In this document: piece after piece, positions 7,563 through 16,092 of the stretch
Layout: each line of letters starts with the position of its first letter
How positions within the stretch are numbered: the stretch's first letter is position 1
Assembly: GCA_020719385.1 (NCBI GenBank)
Contig: DYQK01000012.1
Location: 5,817 to 43,561 of the forward strand
Origin: Rikenella microfusus
GTDB lineage: Bacteria > Bacteroidota > Bacteroidia > Bacteroidales > DYQK01
Reading direction: 5' to 3'
Length of the DNA: 37,745 bases
Notes under the pieces: model-generated
Database searches by the model: none
The model's input: the letters and a program-made list of their open reading frames with translations, nothing else
Told to the model about the DNA's origin: nothing
Made by a program: the position numbers and the translations under genes

Positions 7563-9212
7563 ATGCGAGTTTTCATCGTTTTTTTATTTTTGGGAATACA
7601 TTTTTCTCTCCTCGCGCAAACCGTAACGACCAAGACGTTAAAATCTGAAGTTGTTGGAGTTGTGCTTTACACAAGCGGAGCGGAGGTTCAACATTTAGAA
7701 ACGGTAAATCTTGTTGCGGGCAGGAATCTCTTGGTTTTCGAAGGTTTAACACCCGATATGGACGAGAAAAGTATTCGAATTGCAACGAATGAACATATCG
7801 AGTTGTTGTCTATCTCTCACAAAATCAATCATTTAACGAAAGTTGAGGAAAGTGAAAAGATAAAAAAATTAAAAGATTCGGTTTCTTTGACAGAGAAAAA
7901 AATCGGATATTTGAGCAACGACCTTGACGTTTATAAAAGAGAAAAAGAGTTAATTTTAACGAATATTTCATTGGCAGGCGACAATAACGGTGTTCAAGTT
8001 TCTGAATTAAAACAAGCGGCAGAGTTTTATCGGATTCGTCTCAAGGAGTTAAACGACAAGACTTTCGAGACAACAGGCGAAATTTTAAAACAAAATGAAA
8101 TTTTGCAGCGTTTAAGAAATCAATTGCAAGAGTTAAATGCGAAATATTCGTATCGCCGTTCGGAGGTTAGTGTGCTTTTGTCTGTTACCGCAGCACAAAA
8201 TTGCGAAATTGAGTTGAAATATTTGGTCAATAAATCGGGTTGGATTCCGTTTTATGATATTCGGGCAACTGAAATCGGCAAACCTTTGAAGTTTACTTAT
8301 CGGGCAAAAGTGTTTAACAACACAGAAATTGATTGGAAAAACATAAAAGTGACTCTTTCTACCGCCGACCCTCAAAAAAGTATCACAAAACCAACTATTG
8401 AACCTTGGTATTTAGGTACAGGAATAACAATTTCGTACTCAAATACGAATAATGAAGCCGACGGTTATATGCAAAATCAAATGTTTAACGCACAAAGCGG
8501 TCTTCCAACAATATTTTCTGCCTCGCGAGCCGCCGATTTTGATACCATCGAAGTCCCTGAATTGGCAATTATTTTCGAGATAAAAGAGAAATATACCATT
8601 CCTGCGGATGCGAAAAAGTATATTGTCAACGTGAAAGAGATGGAAGTGCCTGCGTTGTACAAACATTTCTCTATTGCAAAAGAAGACAGAGACGTATTTC
8701 TCTTGGCAAGAATCTTGAATTGGGAGGATTTAAACTTAATTGATGGCACGGTTAATATTTATTTTGCAGGAAATTACATCGGCGAATCGAATATTGTTAC
8801 CCGAAATCTCAACGACACTCTCGATATTTCATTGGGAAGAGATGGAAAAGTGTTAGTTACTCGCACAAAAATGAAAGAGTTTAGCAGCACTCAATTTATT
8901 GGAAGTAAGGTAAAATTGTCTTATTCCTTTGAATTGAATGCAAAAAATAATCGAAAAGTTCCTATTGACCTTGATATTATCGACCAAGTGCCGATTTCGC
9001 AAAACGAAAATATCGAAGTGAAAATAGAGGAAATATCGAATGGCACTTTAAACCCAACTTCGGGGCAGTTGAAGTGGAAAGTAAAACTTGAAGCGGGTGA
9101 AAGCAAAAAATTTGTGTTGTCTTTTACCATCAAAGGTCCGAAGGAGGAAAATAATGTTCGTTACAATTACAAAAAACAAAATAGATCGCAAATGCGTTAC
9201 AGAGCGAAATAA
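7563..9212 (+). CDS. DUF4139 (MuiA-like) secreted protein
   Basis: This 549-residue protein has a signal peptide ending LLAQ near residue 19. A DUF4140-like N-terminal beta domain (VVLYTSGAEV, GLTPDMDEKSI) comes first. A charged coiled-coil region follows, about residues 95-200 (EKIKKLKDSVSLTEKKI onward). The C-terminal DUF4139 domain covers about 215-540 and includes YLVNKSGWIPFYDIRA and KVFNNTEIDWKNIKVTLSTA. The family is called mucoidy inhibitor A after an early Azotobacter observation, but its biochemistry is unknown. It ends with GPKEENNVRYNYKKQNR and a basic tail. The start at 7563 lies one base after the previous stop, suggesting an operon with the ARPP-1-like gene. A hairpin terminator follows at 9220. 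Confidence 0.88.
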   Translation: MRVFIVFLFLGIHFSLLAQTVTTKTLKSEVVGVVLYTSGAEVQHLETVNLVAGRNLLVFEGLTPDMDEKSIRIATNEHIELLSISHKINHLTKVEESEKIKKLKDSVSLTEKKIGYLSNDLDVYKREKELILTNISLAGDNNGVQVSELKQAAEFYRIRLKELNDKTFETTGEILKQNEILQRLRNQLQELNAKYSYRRSEVSVLLSVTAAQNCEIELKYLVNKSGWIPFYDIRATEIGKPLKFTYRAKVFNNTEIDWKNIKVTLSTADPQKSITKPTIEPWYLGTGITISYSNTNNEADGYMQNQMFNAQSGLPTIFSASRAADFDTIEVPELAIIFEIKEKYTIPADAKKYIVNVKEMEVPALYKHFSIAKEDRDVFLLARILNWEDLNLIDGTVNIYFAGNYIGESNIVTRNLNDTLDISLGRDGKVLVTRTKMKEFSSTQFIGSKVKLSYSFELNAKNNRKVPIDLDIIDQVPISQNENIEVKIEEISNGTLNPTSGQLKWKVKLEAGESKKFVLSFTIKGPKEENNVRYNYKKQNRSQMRYRAK

Positions 9213-9219
9213 TCGTTTT

Positions 9220-9256
9220 TATTTTCCCCGTAAAAAATTGCGGGGAAATATTTTTC
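9220..9256 (+). terminator. terminator of the ARPP-1/DUF4139 operon
   Basis: A stem of TTTCCCCG with CGGGGAAA around a 10-nt loop is followed by a T-rich tract, 8 nt after the stop. Confidence 0.75.
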
Positions 9257-9299
9257 TAAAAATATTTCGTTTTTCGCTGCGGGTTTAGAAAAAAAATTT

Positions 9300-9307
9300 T
9301 AACTTTG
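9300..9307 (+). promoter_or_regulatory. -7 promoter element (TAACTTTG) of the 9336-12816 gene run
   Basis: TAnnTTTG match 28 nt before ATG 9336. No other such element is seen before the next three genes, which follow with gaps of -4, 7 and 4 nt. Confidence 0.7.
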
Positions 9308-9335
9308 CAGCGAATTTTATAAAAAAATAAATTTT

Positions 9336-10169
9336 ATGAGAGAAATTAAATTTCTACATTGGAATATTAATCGGAAAAATTTGTTAGAACAAATTACAGA
9401 ACTTTCTCAAAACATTGATATTTTATTGCTTGTTGAAAATTTTGAAATTTCAGATGAAGAAATTCTGAAAAAAACTGGTTTTCGAAAATTGGAAAATTTT
9501 GATGAAACTTGTAATAAAAAAATTATTACTCCGCAATTTTACACAAGACTTGAGATGTCTGAATTTCAATATTGCAGCACAGGACATAATAAAAGATTTG
9601 TTTTTGCAAGTCTCAAGATAGGTGAATTCGAAGAAATTCTGATTATTGGTATGCATTTCCCAAGTAAAATGCGTAAGACTGATGATAATCAGGAAAGAGT
9701 AGCAAGAAATTGTATCAAAGAGATTGTTAATGCTGAGAACAAACTTAAACTTCAAAGAACTCTTATTGTTGGAGATTTTAATATGAATCCTTTCGAAAAA
9801 GGAATGTATGAATGTGATGCGTTCAACGCGACTTTATCAGAAATTAAGACAAAAGGAATCTCCCAAAAAGTTGATTATAACAATTATGATTTTTTTTACA
9901 ACCCAATATGGTCTCTTTTAGGTGATAGAAATTGTGAAACAGGAAAATTAAAATTACCTGGCACTTATTATTTTGAAAAAGATTTTTATTGGAATATTTT
10001 TGACCAAGTTATTATGCGACCTTCTGTTATTCCTTTTTTTGATTTTAAAACGTTAAAAATTATTGAAAAATCAAAAGCTTATTCACTAACTGATGAAAAT
10101 CACCAGATAAAAACTGAATTTTCTGATCATTTACCTTTAACTTTTTCTTTAAACTTTTCTGAAGTATGA
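9336..10169 (+). CDS. endonuclease/exonuclease/phosphatase (EEP) family protein
   Basis: The 277-residue protein carries the EEP catalytic landmarks in order: HWNIN at residues 8-12, a degenerate VEN where the metal-binding Glu belongs, MHFPS, GDFNMNP (Asp and Asn of the active site), FDQVIM, and SDHLPL near the C-terminus. EEP enzymes are Mg-dependent phosphodiesterases or phosphatases acting on nucleic acids, lipids or proteins. There is no signal peptide, so it is probably cytoplasmic. The substrate cannot be read from sequence. Its stop overlaps the next start by 4 nt (ATGA), which predicts translational coupling to the small 142-residue protein. Codon use is AT-richer and less TCG/CGC-rich than in the flanking housekeeping genes. 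Confidence 0.8.
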   Translation: MREIKFLHWNINRKNLLEQITELSQNIDILLLVENFEISDEEILKKTGFRKLENFDETCNKKIITPQFYTRLEMSEFQYCSTGHNKRFVFASLKIGEFEEILIIGMHFPSKMRKTDDNQERVARNCIKEIVNAENKLKLQRTLIVGDFNMNPFEKGMYECDAFNATLSEIKTKGISQKVDYNNYDFFYNPIWSLLGDRNCETGKLKLPGTYYFEKDFYWNIFDQVIMRPSVIPFFDFKTLKIIEKSKAYSLTDENHQIKTEFSDHLPLTFSLNFSEV

Positions 10170-10594
10170 AAAACAAAGCATTAATCGATCTTTTGCCGAA
10201 TAAATCAGAATCCGCAAATACTACTTTCGAATTATTGTATGATTTTGCAGAGGCGATTAATCAAAAATACAAAAAAGAACTTACTGCGAACATCACAGAA
10301 TCTACTTTTTTCGAAGACGAAAAGAAAAAATCATTCTTGACTTACGCATTTTATCTCAATGCTCCACTTGGAAGAGGTTATTTCTACCGATTATTCGCAG
10401 TAGATTGTTCTCCCGAAAATGTGTATCCTGCAAAAATAACTTTATTTCTGCAAGAGCCAACAGAAATTGGAACTGCAAAAAATTCCGATGAATTTAATGA
10501 ATTAATTCTATCTGTTTTTAAAAATGACGAAGTGCAACGAATGATGCAAAATATTCTTGCATTAGTTGAAAAGCACAATAAAAATTTAACATAA
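10166..10594 (+). CDS. small protein of unknown function coupled to the EEP nuclease
   Basis: This 142-residue, apparently soluble protein has no signal peptide and matches no family I recognise. The middle (YFYRLFAVDCSPENVYPAKITLFLQEP) looks like paired beta strands and the two ends look helical. The C-terminal part (FNELILSVFKNDEVQRMMQNILALVE) is a likely amphipathic helical pair. The start overlaps the EEP gene stop (ATGA), so the two are probably made together. It could be a partner or regulator of that enzyme; this is inference from gene order only. ftsY begins 7 nt downstream, within the same run. Confidence 0.6.
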   Translation: MKNKALIDLLPNKSESANTTFELLYDFAEAINQKYKKELTANITESTFFEDEKKKSFLTYAFYLNAPLGRGYFYRLFAVDCSPENVYPAKITLFLQEPTEIGTAKNSDEFNELILSVFKNDEVQRMMQNILALVEKHNKNLT

Positions 10595-10601
10595 AAAAAT
10601 T

Positions 10602-11570
10602 ATGGGTTTTTTTGGTCTATTTTCTAAAGAAAAAAAAGAAAATCTCGACAAAGGGTTAGAGAAAACCAAAGAGAGTATTTTCAAAAAAATAGCAAAAATT
10701 ATCGTAGGAAAATCGAAAGTTGATGACGAAGTGCTTGATAATTTAGAAGATGTGCTTGTCGCCTCAGACGTAGGCGTCGAGACAACATTGAAAATTATCA
10801 AACGAATCGAAGAACGAGTCGCCCGCGATAAATATACCAACGCCACAGAATTAAATCGAATTCTGAGAGAAGAAATTTCTACCTTATTAGCAGAAAATAA
10901 TCCCAAAGAAATCGACAATTTCATTAAAACGACAAACGGAAATCCGTATGTCATTATGGTTGTTGGAGTTAACGGTGTTGGAAAAACAACAACAATCGGA
11001 AAACTTGCTTATCAGTTTAAAAAAGAAGGGAAAAATGTTTATATCGGTGCAGCAGACACCTTTCGGGCAGCCGCCATCGACCAACTCGCTATTTGGGCAA
11101 CTCGCGTTGGAGTGCCAATTATTAAACAAAAAATGGGTTCTGACCCTGCGTCAGTCGCTTTCGACACGGTTGTCTCGGCACAAAAAAACAACGCAGATGT
11201 CGTTTTAATTGATACTGCAGGAAGACTTCACAACAAAGTCAATTTAATGAACGAATTGTCGAAAATTAAAAAAGTGATGCAAAAAGTTATTCCTGAAGCA
11301 CCTCACGAGGTTTTATTAGTCCTTGACGGCTCGACAGGGCAAAACGCTTTCGAACAAGCAAAACAATTTACGCTCGCAACCGAAGTTACCGCCCTCGCCA
11401 TCACTAAACTTGACGGAACGGCAAAAGGAGGAGTCGTCATTGGAATCTCGGACCAATTTAAAATTCCTGTGCGATATATCGGAATCGGTGAAAAATTAGA
11501 CGATTTGCAAATTTTTAATCGAACAGAATTTGTAGATTCTTTGTTTAAAGGAAACGAAGTTACCACATAA
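10602..11570 (+). CDS. ftsY: signal recognition particle receptor FtsY
   Basis: FtsY is the SRP-family GTPase that docks ribosome-SRP complexes at the membrane for co-translational insertion. The 322-residue form has only a short N-terminal acidic/basic region, as is common in Bacteroidota, then the NG domain. Visible motifs are G1 [10 protein letters not shown] (122-131), ADTFRAAA (151-158), DTAGR (204-208) and [10 protein letters not shown] (268-277), with [12 protein letters not shown] near the C-terminus. It sits 7 nt after a gene of unknown function and 4 nt before cysN, so it appears to be part of a mixed operon. Confidence 0.97.
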   Translation: MGFFGLFSKEKKENLDKGLEKTKESIFKKIAKIIVGKSKVDDEVLDNLEDVLVASDVGVETTLKIIKRIEERVARDKYTNATELNRILREEISTLLAENNPKEIDNFIKTTNGNPYVIMVVGVNGVGKTTTIGKLAYQFKKEGKNVYIGAADTFRAAAIDQLAIWATRVGVPIIKQKMGSDPASVAFDTVVSAQKNNADVVLIDTAGRLHNKVNLMNELSKIKKVMQKVIPEAPHEVLLVLDGSTGQNAFEQAKQFTLATEVTALAITKLDGTAKGGVVIGISDQFKIPVRYIGIGEKLDDLQIFNRTEFVDSLFKGNEVTT

Positions 11571-11574
11571 TACG

Positions 11575-12816
11575 ATGGAATTGTTAAGATTCACAACAGC
11601 AGGAAGCGTCGATGATGGAAAAAGTACGTTAATTGGTCGTTTGCTCTATGACAGCAAAGCCATTTTCGAAGACCAACTTGACGCACTTGAACTCACGCGA
11701 AAACGAAGAGGTGAGGAAAATATAAATCTCGCTTTATTGACCGACGGCTTGCGGGCAGAAAGAGAACAAGGAATTACTATTGATGTTGCGTATCGATATT
11801 TCTCTACGCCGAAACGCAAATTTATCATCGCTGATACGCCCGGACACGTTCAATATACACGCAATATGGTTACGGGTGCTTCGACGGCTAACGCTGCTCT
11901 TGTCTTAATTGATGCCCGAAACGGCGTTGTTGAACAGACTATTCGCCACGCTTATATTGCGTTTTTGTTAAAAATTCCGCATTTAATTGTGTGCATCAAC
12001 AAAATGGATTTAGTAAATTTTCAGGAAGATATTTTTCTCAAAATTAAAAATGATTTTCTCAATATTTCGCAAAAATTAAACTTTTTAGATATTTCGTTTC
12101 TCCCGATTTCTGCAAAATTCGGCGATAATGTTGTCGAAAAATCTGCGAATATTTCTTGGCATTCGGGAGAAACTTTACTTTCGTTTCTTGAAAATTTGTC
12201 TATCGAAAAAGATGAGAATTTTACAGATTTACGTTTTCCTGTTCAAAATGTAATTCGTCCTCAGAACGAAAAATTTCACGATTTTCGCGGATATGCAGGC
12301 AGAATCGCAAGTGGAATTTTCAAAGTTGGTGAAAAAATTACGATTTTACCTTCTTTGCAAACTTCAACCATCTCTCAAATTTATTTTGCGACAGAAACTC
12401 TCGAAAAAGCCTTGCCTTCGCAGTCTGTTACGTTGCTTTTGTCCGATAATATTGACATTAGCCGCGGCGATATGATTGTTGGTTTAGAAAATTTGCCGAA
12501 TATTTCGCAAGATATTTCGACAATGTTATGTTGGTTTAACTCTAAACCGTTGAATATCAATGCGAAATATATTTTGCGGCACACAACAACAGAGATGCGT
12601 TGTTTGATAAAAAATATCGATTTTAAAATTGATATTAACTCGTTGCAGGAAAATATTGTTGACAGAAATGTCGGAATGAATGATATTGCAAAAGTTCAAC
12701 TTCGCACTTCGAAGCCGTTATTTTTCGATTCTTACGCAAAAAATCGCGTTACAGGAAGTTTAATTTTAATTGACGAAGGCACAAACGAAACGGTTGCTGC
12801 AGGAATGATTTTATAA
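11575..12816 (+). CDS. cysN: sulfate adenylyltransferase subunit 1 (ATP sulfurylase GTPase subunit)
   Basis: CysN is the regulatory GTPase that drives CysD to make adenosine 5'-phosphosulfate in sulfate assimilation. The 413 residues show the EF-Tu-like G domain: P-loop GSVDDGKST (10-18), RAEREQGITID switch I (60-70), DTPGH (87-91) and NKMD (142-145). Beta-barrel domains II and III follow. The length fits stand-alone CysN without a fused APS kinase (CysC). Normally cysD lies directly upstream. Here the preceding gene is ftsY, 4 nt away, and no cysD, cysC or cysH is in the window. The bidirectional hairpin at 12849-12886 ends the run. Confidence 0.93.
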   Translation: MELLRFTTAGSVDDGKSTLIGRLLYDSKAIFEDQLDALELTRKRRGEENINLALLTDGLRAEREQGITIDVAYRYFSTPKRKFIIADTPGHVQYTRNMVTGASTANAALVLIDARNGVVEQTIRHAYIAFLLKIPHLIVCINKMDLVNFQEDIFLKIKNDFLNISQKLNFLDISFLPISAKFGDNVVEKSANISWHSGETLLSFLENLSIEKDENFTDLRFPVQNVIRPQNEKFHDFRGYAGRIASGIFKVGEKITILPSLQTSTISQIYFATETLEKALPSQSVTLLLSDNIDISRGDMIVGLENLPNISQDISTMLCWFNSKPLNINAKYILRHTTTEMRCLIKNIDFKIDINSLQENIVDRNVGMNDIAKVQLRTSKPLFFDSYAKNRVTGSLILIDEGTNETVAAGMIL

Positions 12817-12848
12817 AACTTTTTGCAAAGAGAATCAAAAAAAATTTA

Positions 12849-12886
12849 AAATCTTTGTCTGATTTCTCGAAATCTGACAAAGATTT
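12849..12886. terminator. bidirectional terminator between cysN and the S46 peptidase
   Basis: An 18-bp stem with one mismatch (outer arms AAATCTTTGTC and GACAAAGATTT) has a tiny loop, with TTTTT on the plus side and an A-rich tract on the other. It serves two convergent genes. Confidence 0.85.
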
Positions 12887-12898
12887 TTTACAGAAAAT

Positions 12899-15067
12899 TT
12901 ATTTTATCAAAGTCATTTCGTTGATTAAGTGTTTTGCTCCTGCAAATTTTTCAATCACAAACAACACATAACGAATGTCAAGCGTGATATTTCGGCAATA
13001 ATCGGGATGATACATTATGTCGCTCATTGTTCCTTCCCAAGTTCTGTCGAAATTTATTCCAATTAAATAGCCGTTTGCGTTCAAAACGGGACTTCCTGAA
13101 TTGCCGCCTGTTGTGTGATTTGTCGCAATAAAACACAACGGCATTTTTCCATTTTCCGCATAATTTCCATAATCTTTGTTTTCGAAAAGCGATTTTAACT
13201 TCGGCGAAACATTATAATCATCAAATTCGGAGGCAATCATTTTTGATTTCTCTATTGCACCGTCTAATGTTGTCTGAAAATGATATGTTACTCCGTTTCG
13301 CGGGTTAAAACTTTTCACTTTTCCATACGAAATTCGCAACGTAGAATTTGCATCAGGATAGAATTTTTTTTCAGGCTGCATTTCTCGTAACGCTTTGATA
13401 TACAAACGATTGAGTCTTGATAAATTATTTTCTAATTCCACCAAGGTCGGACTAACTTTGGAAATATAAACATCAATGAAATCTAAATATTGCTTGACAA
13501 CAGGGTCTTTTCGCAATTTTTTAATCATTGAAGGTTTAAAATTCACCAAAAATTCGTTCACTTTGTCCTGCGAAACTAAAATAGATTTTTCAAAAACGTA
13601 GTCAACAAATTTTTCGTAATTTCCTTTGAATTTCGAATCAATAAATTTGTACGTTTCTGCGTGAAATTCTGACGGCAAACTGTCGCGGTAGGTTTTCAAA
13701 ATTGCAGCCATAATTTTCTTGTCAGTCGGTGCATTATAATTTTTGAAAAAACCTTTCGAAACGATGGTTAGTCGGTCGATAATTTTTCGTTTCTCGGTTT
13801 CGGTGGTTTGGTCGTTGATGGCGAGTAAATTTCGAAATTCGAGTGCAAAACTCAATGCTTCGATGGTAAAAATTCCTTCAAACAGATAATCATCAACAAG
13901 AGCAAGCGGCGTCATTTGGTTGTAAACTTTTTCAAATTCAGCCAACAAAGTTCCATATTGTTTTTGTTTAGTTTCGTCAGAATTTGCCCATTCTTGAAAT
14001 TTTTTCTCTAAATTTCGTTTTTTCTCGATAGCACCTAACTTTCGGAGTCCTGCCGTTTCGCCCATCCATTTTTTCCAATAATTGCTGATTCCTGCGTATT
14101 TTGCGGAATATTTGATTCTCACTTCTGCACTTTTTCCCATATCATTTTTCAAAATATTGATTCGTTGTTGTCTCAAATTAATTTGATGTGGGTTTTCAAC
14201 CTCAGAAACCATTTGCACCGCAAACGAAGTTAAATATTCCTGTGTTCGTCCGGGGTAGCCGTAAACCATCGTAAAATCGTCTTCTTTCACTCCGCCGAGA
14301 TAAATCGGGAAATATTTTTTGGGTTTATAAGGAACATTCTCTTTGGAATAACTCGCTGGTTGGTTATTTTTGTCCGCATAAATTCTGAAAACGCAAAAAT
14401 CGCCTGTGTGACGCGGCCAATCCCAATTATCTGTGTCTCCTCCGAATTTTCCTATCGAAGAAGGCGGCGCACCGACTAATCTCACATCGCGAAAGACTTC
14501 AGAGATAAACAAATAATATTCGTTTCCATAGAAAAATGGTTTTATTACCGCTTGATATTTTCCATTTTCTGAAGCCGCTTTTTCCAAATCTTCGATAACC
14601 TTGCTAATTGTTGCTTGACGCACCGATTCTGGCATTCCCGAATTGACATTTGACAAAACTTTTTGCGAAACATCTTCCATTCGCACCAAAAAACTCACTG
14701 ACAAACTCGGATTCGGCAATTCTTGCTCGCGATTCATCGCCCAATAACCGTTTGTGAGATAATCATTCTCGACAGAACTATGAAATTGAATGTTGTTATA
14801 GCCGCAATGATGATTTGTGAGAAGTAAACCTTCGTTAGAAATGAGTTCACCTGTACAGCCGCGACCAAAAAGAACGACCGCATCTTTCAAACTTGCCGCA
14901 TTTACGTTGTAAATGTCATCTGCGGTGAGTTTAAAACCCAGTTTTTTCATATCTTCGATGTTGTATTGCGAGAGAAATAATGGAATCCACATTCCTTCGT
15001 CTGCTCGAATGACTTTCGAAAAGAAAAATAATACGAAAAATTGAATTGCTACAAATTTTTTTATCAT
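12899..15067 (-). CDS. S46 family dipeptidyl-peptidase, DPP11-like (Asp/Glu-specific)
   Basis: This 722-residue secreted peptidase, with a signal peptide of about 22 residues, belongs to the S46 family that releases dipeptides from peptide N-termini in asaccharolytic Bacteroidota. The catalytic His is the one before Cys in LLTNHHCGY (His87). The nucleophile is Ser657 in GGNSGSPVL. The acid is probably the Asp in WPRHTGDF (about 223). GFGRG-like and GGDTDNWDWPRH signatures are clear. Eighteen residues after the nucleophile, INFDRTWEG carries Arg675. This position is Arg673 in P. gingivalis DPP11, where it selects acidic P1 residues, and Gly in DPP7. The enzyme would act in the periplasm. It has its own -7 element (15099-15106). 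Confidence 0.9.
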   Translation of the reverse strand: MIKKFVAIQFFVLFFFSKVIRADEGMWIPLFLSQYNIEDMKKLGFKLTADDIYNVNAASLKDAVVLFGRGCTGELISNEGLLLTNHHCGYNNIQFHSSVENDYLTNGYWAMNREQELPNPSLSVSFLVRMEDVSQKVLSNVNSGMPESVRQATISKVIEDLEKAASENGKYQAVIKPFFYGNEYYLFISEVFRDVRLVGAPPSSIGKFGGDTDNWDWPRHTGDFCVFRIYADKNNQPASYSKENVPYKPKKYFPIYLGGVKEDDFTMVYGYPGRTQEYLTSFAVQMVSEVENPHQINLRQQRINILKNDMGKSAEVRIKYSAKYAGISNYWKKWMGETAGLRKLGAIEKKRNLEKKFQEWANSDETKQKQYGTLLAEFEKVYNQMTPLALVDDYLFEGIFTIEALSFALEFRNLLAINDQTTETEKRKIIDRLTIVSKGFFKNYNAPTDKKIMAAILKTYRDSLPSEFHAETYKFIDSKFKGNYEKFVDYVFEKSILVSQDKVNEFLVNFKPSMIKKLRKDPVVKQYLDFIDVYISKVSPTLVELENNLSRLNRLYIKALREMQPEKKFYPDANSTLRISYGKVKSFNPRNGVTYHFQTTLDGAIEKSKMIASEFDDYNVSPKLKSLFENKDYGNYAENGKMPLCFIATNHTTGGNSGSPVLNANGYLIGINFDRTWEGTMSDIMYHPDYCRNITLDIRYVLFVIEKFAGAKHLINEMTLIK

Positions 15068-15098
15068 AAAAATTTAGATTTTGTGAAAAATTACATCG

Positions 15099-15106
15099 CA
15101 AAAGTA
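15099..15106 (-). promoter_or_regulatory. -7 promoter element (TACTTTTG) of the S46 peptidase
   Basis: TAnnTTTG match on the minus strand, 31 nt before ATG 15067. Confidence 0.65.
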
Positions 15107-15155
15107 TAAAAAAAGCAGCATTTTCATAACTTTTTGCGAAAATTTTTTTAATTTT

Positions 15156-15464
15156 TCAACAAGAAATGTTATTAGTGAAAATTTTGTACAAATAATTCAC
15201 TAAAATAATTGTTGTATTGAAAAAAAAGAGATATTTTAGAATGGTTGCACCGTTTTTGAAATGAAAAATTAGGTGCAAAAATAAAATCAAAAACATTGAC
15301 ATCAGCGGAATTAGAGCAGGATAAAGTTGCAAACTTTCGAGAAAATTGCCTTTGAGAAGTGCGATAATTGAACGCTGCATTCCGCACCCGGGACACTGAA
15401 TCCCAAAAAATTTGCAATAAAAACATTCTGCCAGATGATTTTCTAACCACTCAATTAACGACAT
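15156..15464 (-). CDS. DUF2752 small membrane protein
   Basis: This 102-residue protein has the DUF2752 signature CPGCGMQRS (residues 24-32) after an N-terminal WLENHLAECFYCKFFGIQ. Two hydrophobic segments follow (about 46-68 and 76-96). Two further cysteines lie close to the N-terminus. The conserved Cys pair and small size are typical of the family, whose function is unknown. It has its own -7 element and is transcribed divergently from the GNAT gene. I see nothing in the context that suggests a role. Confidence 0.85.
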   Translation of the reverse strand: MSLIEWLENHLAECFYCKFFGIQCPGCGMQRSIIALLKGNFLESLQLYPALIPLMSMFLILFLHLIFHFKNGATILKYLFFFNTTIILVNYLYKIFTNNISC

Positions 15465-15487
15465 AATTTTAAAACTTTTTAATTTTG

Positions 15488-15495
15488 CAAAAGTA
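15488..15495 (-). promoter_or_regulatory. -7 promoter element (TACTTTTG) of the DUF2752 gene
   Basis: TAnnTTTG match on the minus strand, 23 nt before ATG 15464. Confidence 0.65.
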
Positions 15496-15534
15496 AAAAA
15501 TTATCTCAAAATTGAAAAATTTAGAAATTTTTTT

Positions 15535-15542
15535 TATCTTTG
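15535..15542 (+). promoter_or_regulatory. -7 promoter element (TATCTTTG) of the GNAT gene
   Basis: TAnnTTTG match 23 nt before ATG 15566, divergent from the element at 15488-15495. Confidence 0.65.
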
Positions 15543-15565
15543 TCCGTTAAAAAATTTGATTTTTT

Positions 15566-16087
15566 ATGAGAAAAGAACTCTGTTGCGTGAGAACTTTTTA
15601 TTTGGAAATGACGCAAAAACCTGAAAATTTTGCTTTCGAGACAAAAACTGAATATTCGATTTTGCAAAGTGAAAAACCGAATTTAGAATTTTATCGATTT
15701 TTGTACAATTTTGTCGGAAAAGATTGGAATTGGTCGCGGCGTTTATTGATGACTGACGAGGAATTGTTAAAAATAATTCATCATTCAGATACTGAAATGT
15801 ATATTTTATATTCTGATGGTTGTCCTGTTGGTTTTGCAGAATTAGATTGTCGAAATAATGAAGAGATAGAATTTGTTTATTTCGGTCTGACAAAAAACTC
15901 TATCGGCAAAGGTTTGGGAAAATATTTGATGAATTTTATTATTGACAAAGTTTTTTCTCGCTCGCCGAAACGTTTTTGGTTGCATACCTGCGAGTTAGAC
16001 CACCCAAAAGCAGTTGATTTTTATCAAAAAGCAGGTTTTTCGCTTTACAAAACGCAAAACGAAATGGAAGAAATTGTTTTTCAATAA
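15566..16087 (+). CDS. GNAT family N-acetyltransferase
   Basis: This 173-residue cytoplasmic protein has the GNAT fold signature. The acetyl-CoA pyrophosphate-binding loop is visible as FGLTKNSIGKGLGKYLM (about 111-127), preceded by beta strands (YILYSDGCPVGFAEL, EIEFVYFGL). It is followed by KRFWLHTCELDHPKAVDFYQKAGF, a typical motif A/B ending. It transfers an acetyl group from acetyl-CoA to an unidentified amine. The WSRR stretch near residue 56 is also seen in some uncharacterised bacterial members. The gene converges on the cupin gene with only 5 nt between stops and no terminator between them, so 3' transcripts probably overlap. Confidence 0.85.
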   Translation: MRKELCCVRTFYLEMTQKPENFAFETKTEYSILQSEKPNLEFYRFLYNFVGKDWNWSRRLLMTDEELLKIIHHSDTEMYILYSDGCPVGFAELDCRNNEEIEFVYFGLTKNSIGKGLGKYLMNFIIDKVFSRSPKRFWLHTCELDHPKAVDFYQKAGFSLYKTQNEMEEIVFQ

Positions 16088-16092
16088 CATTT

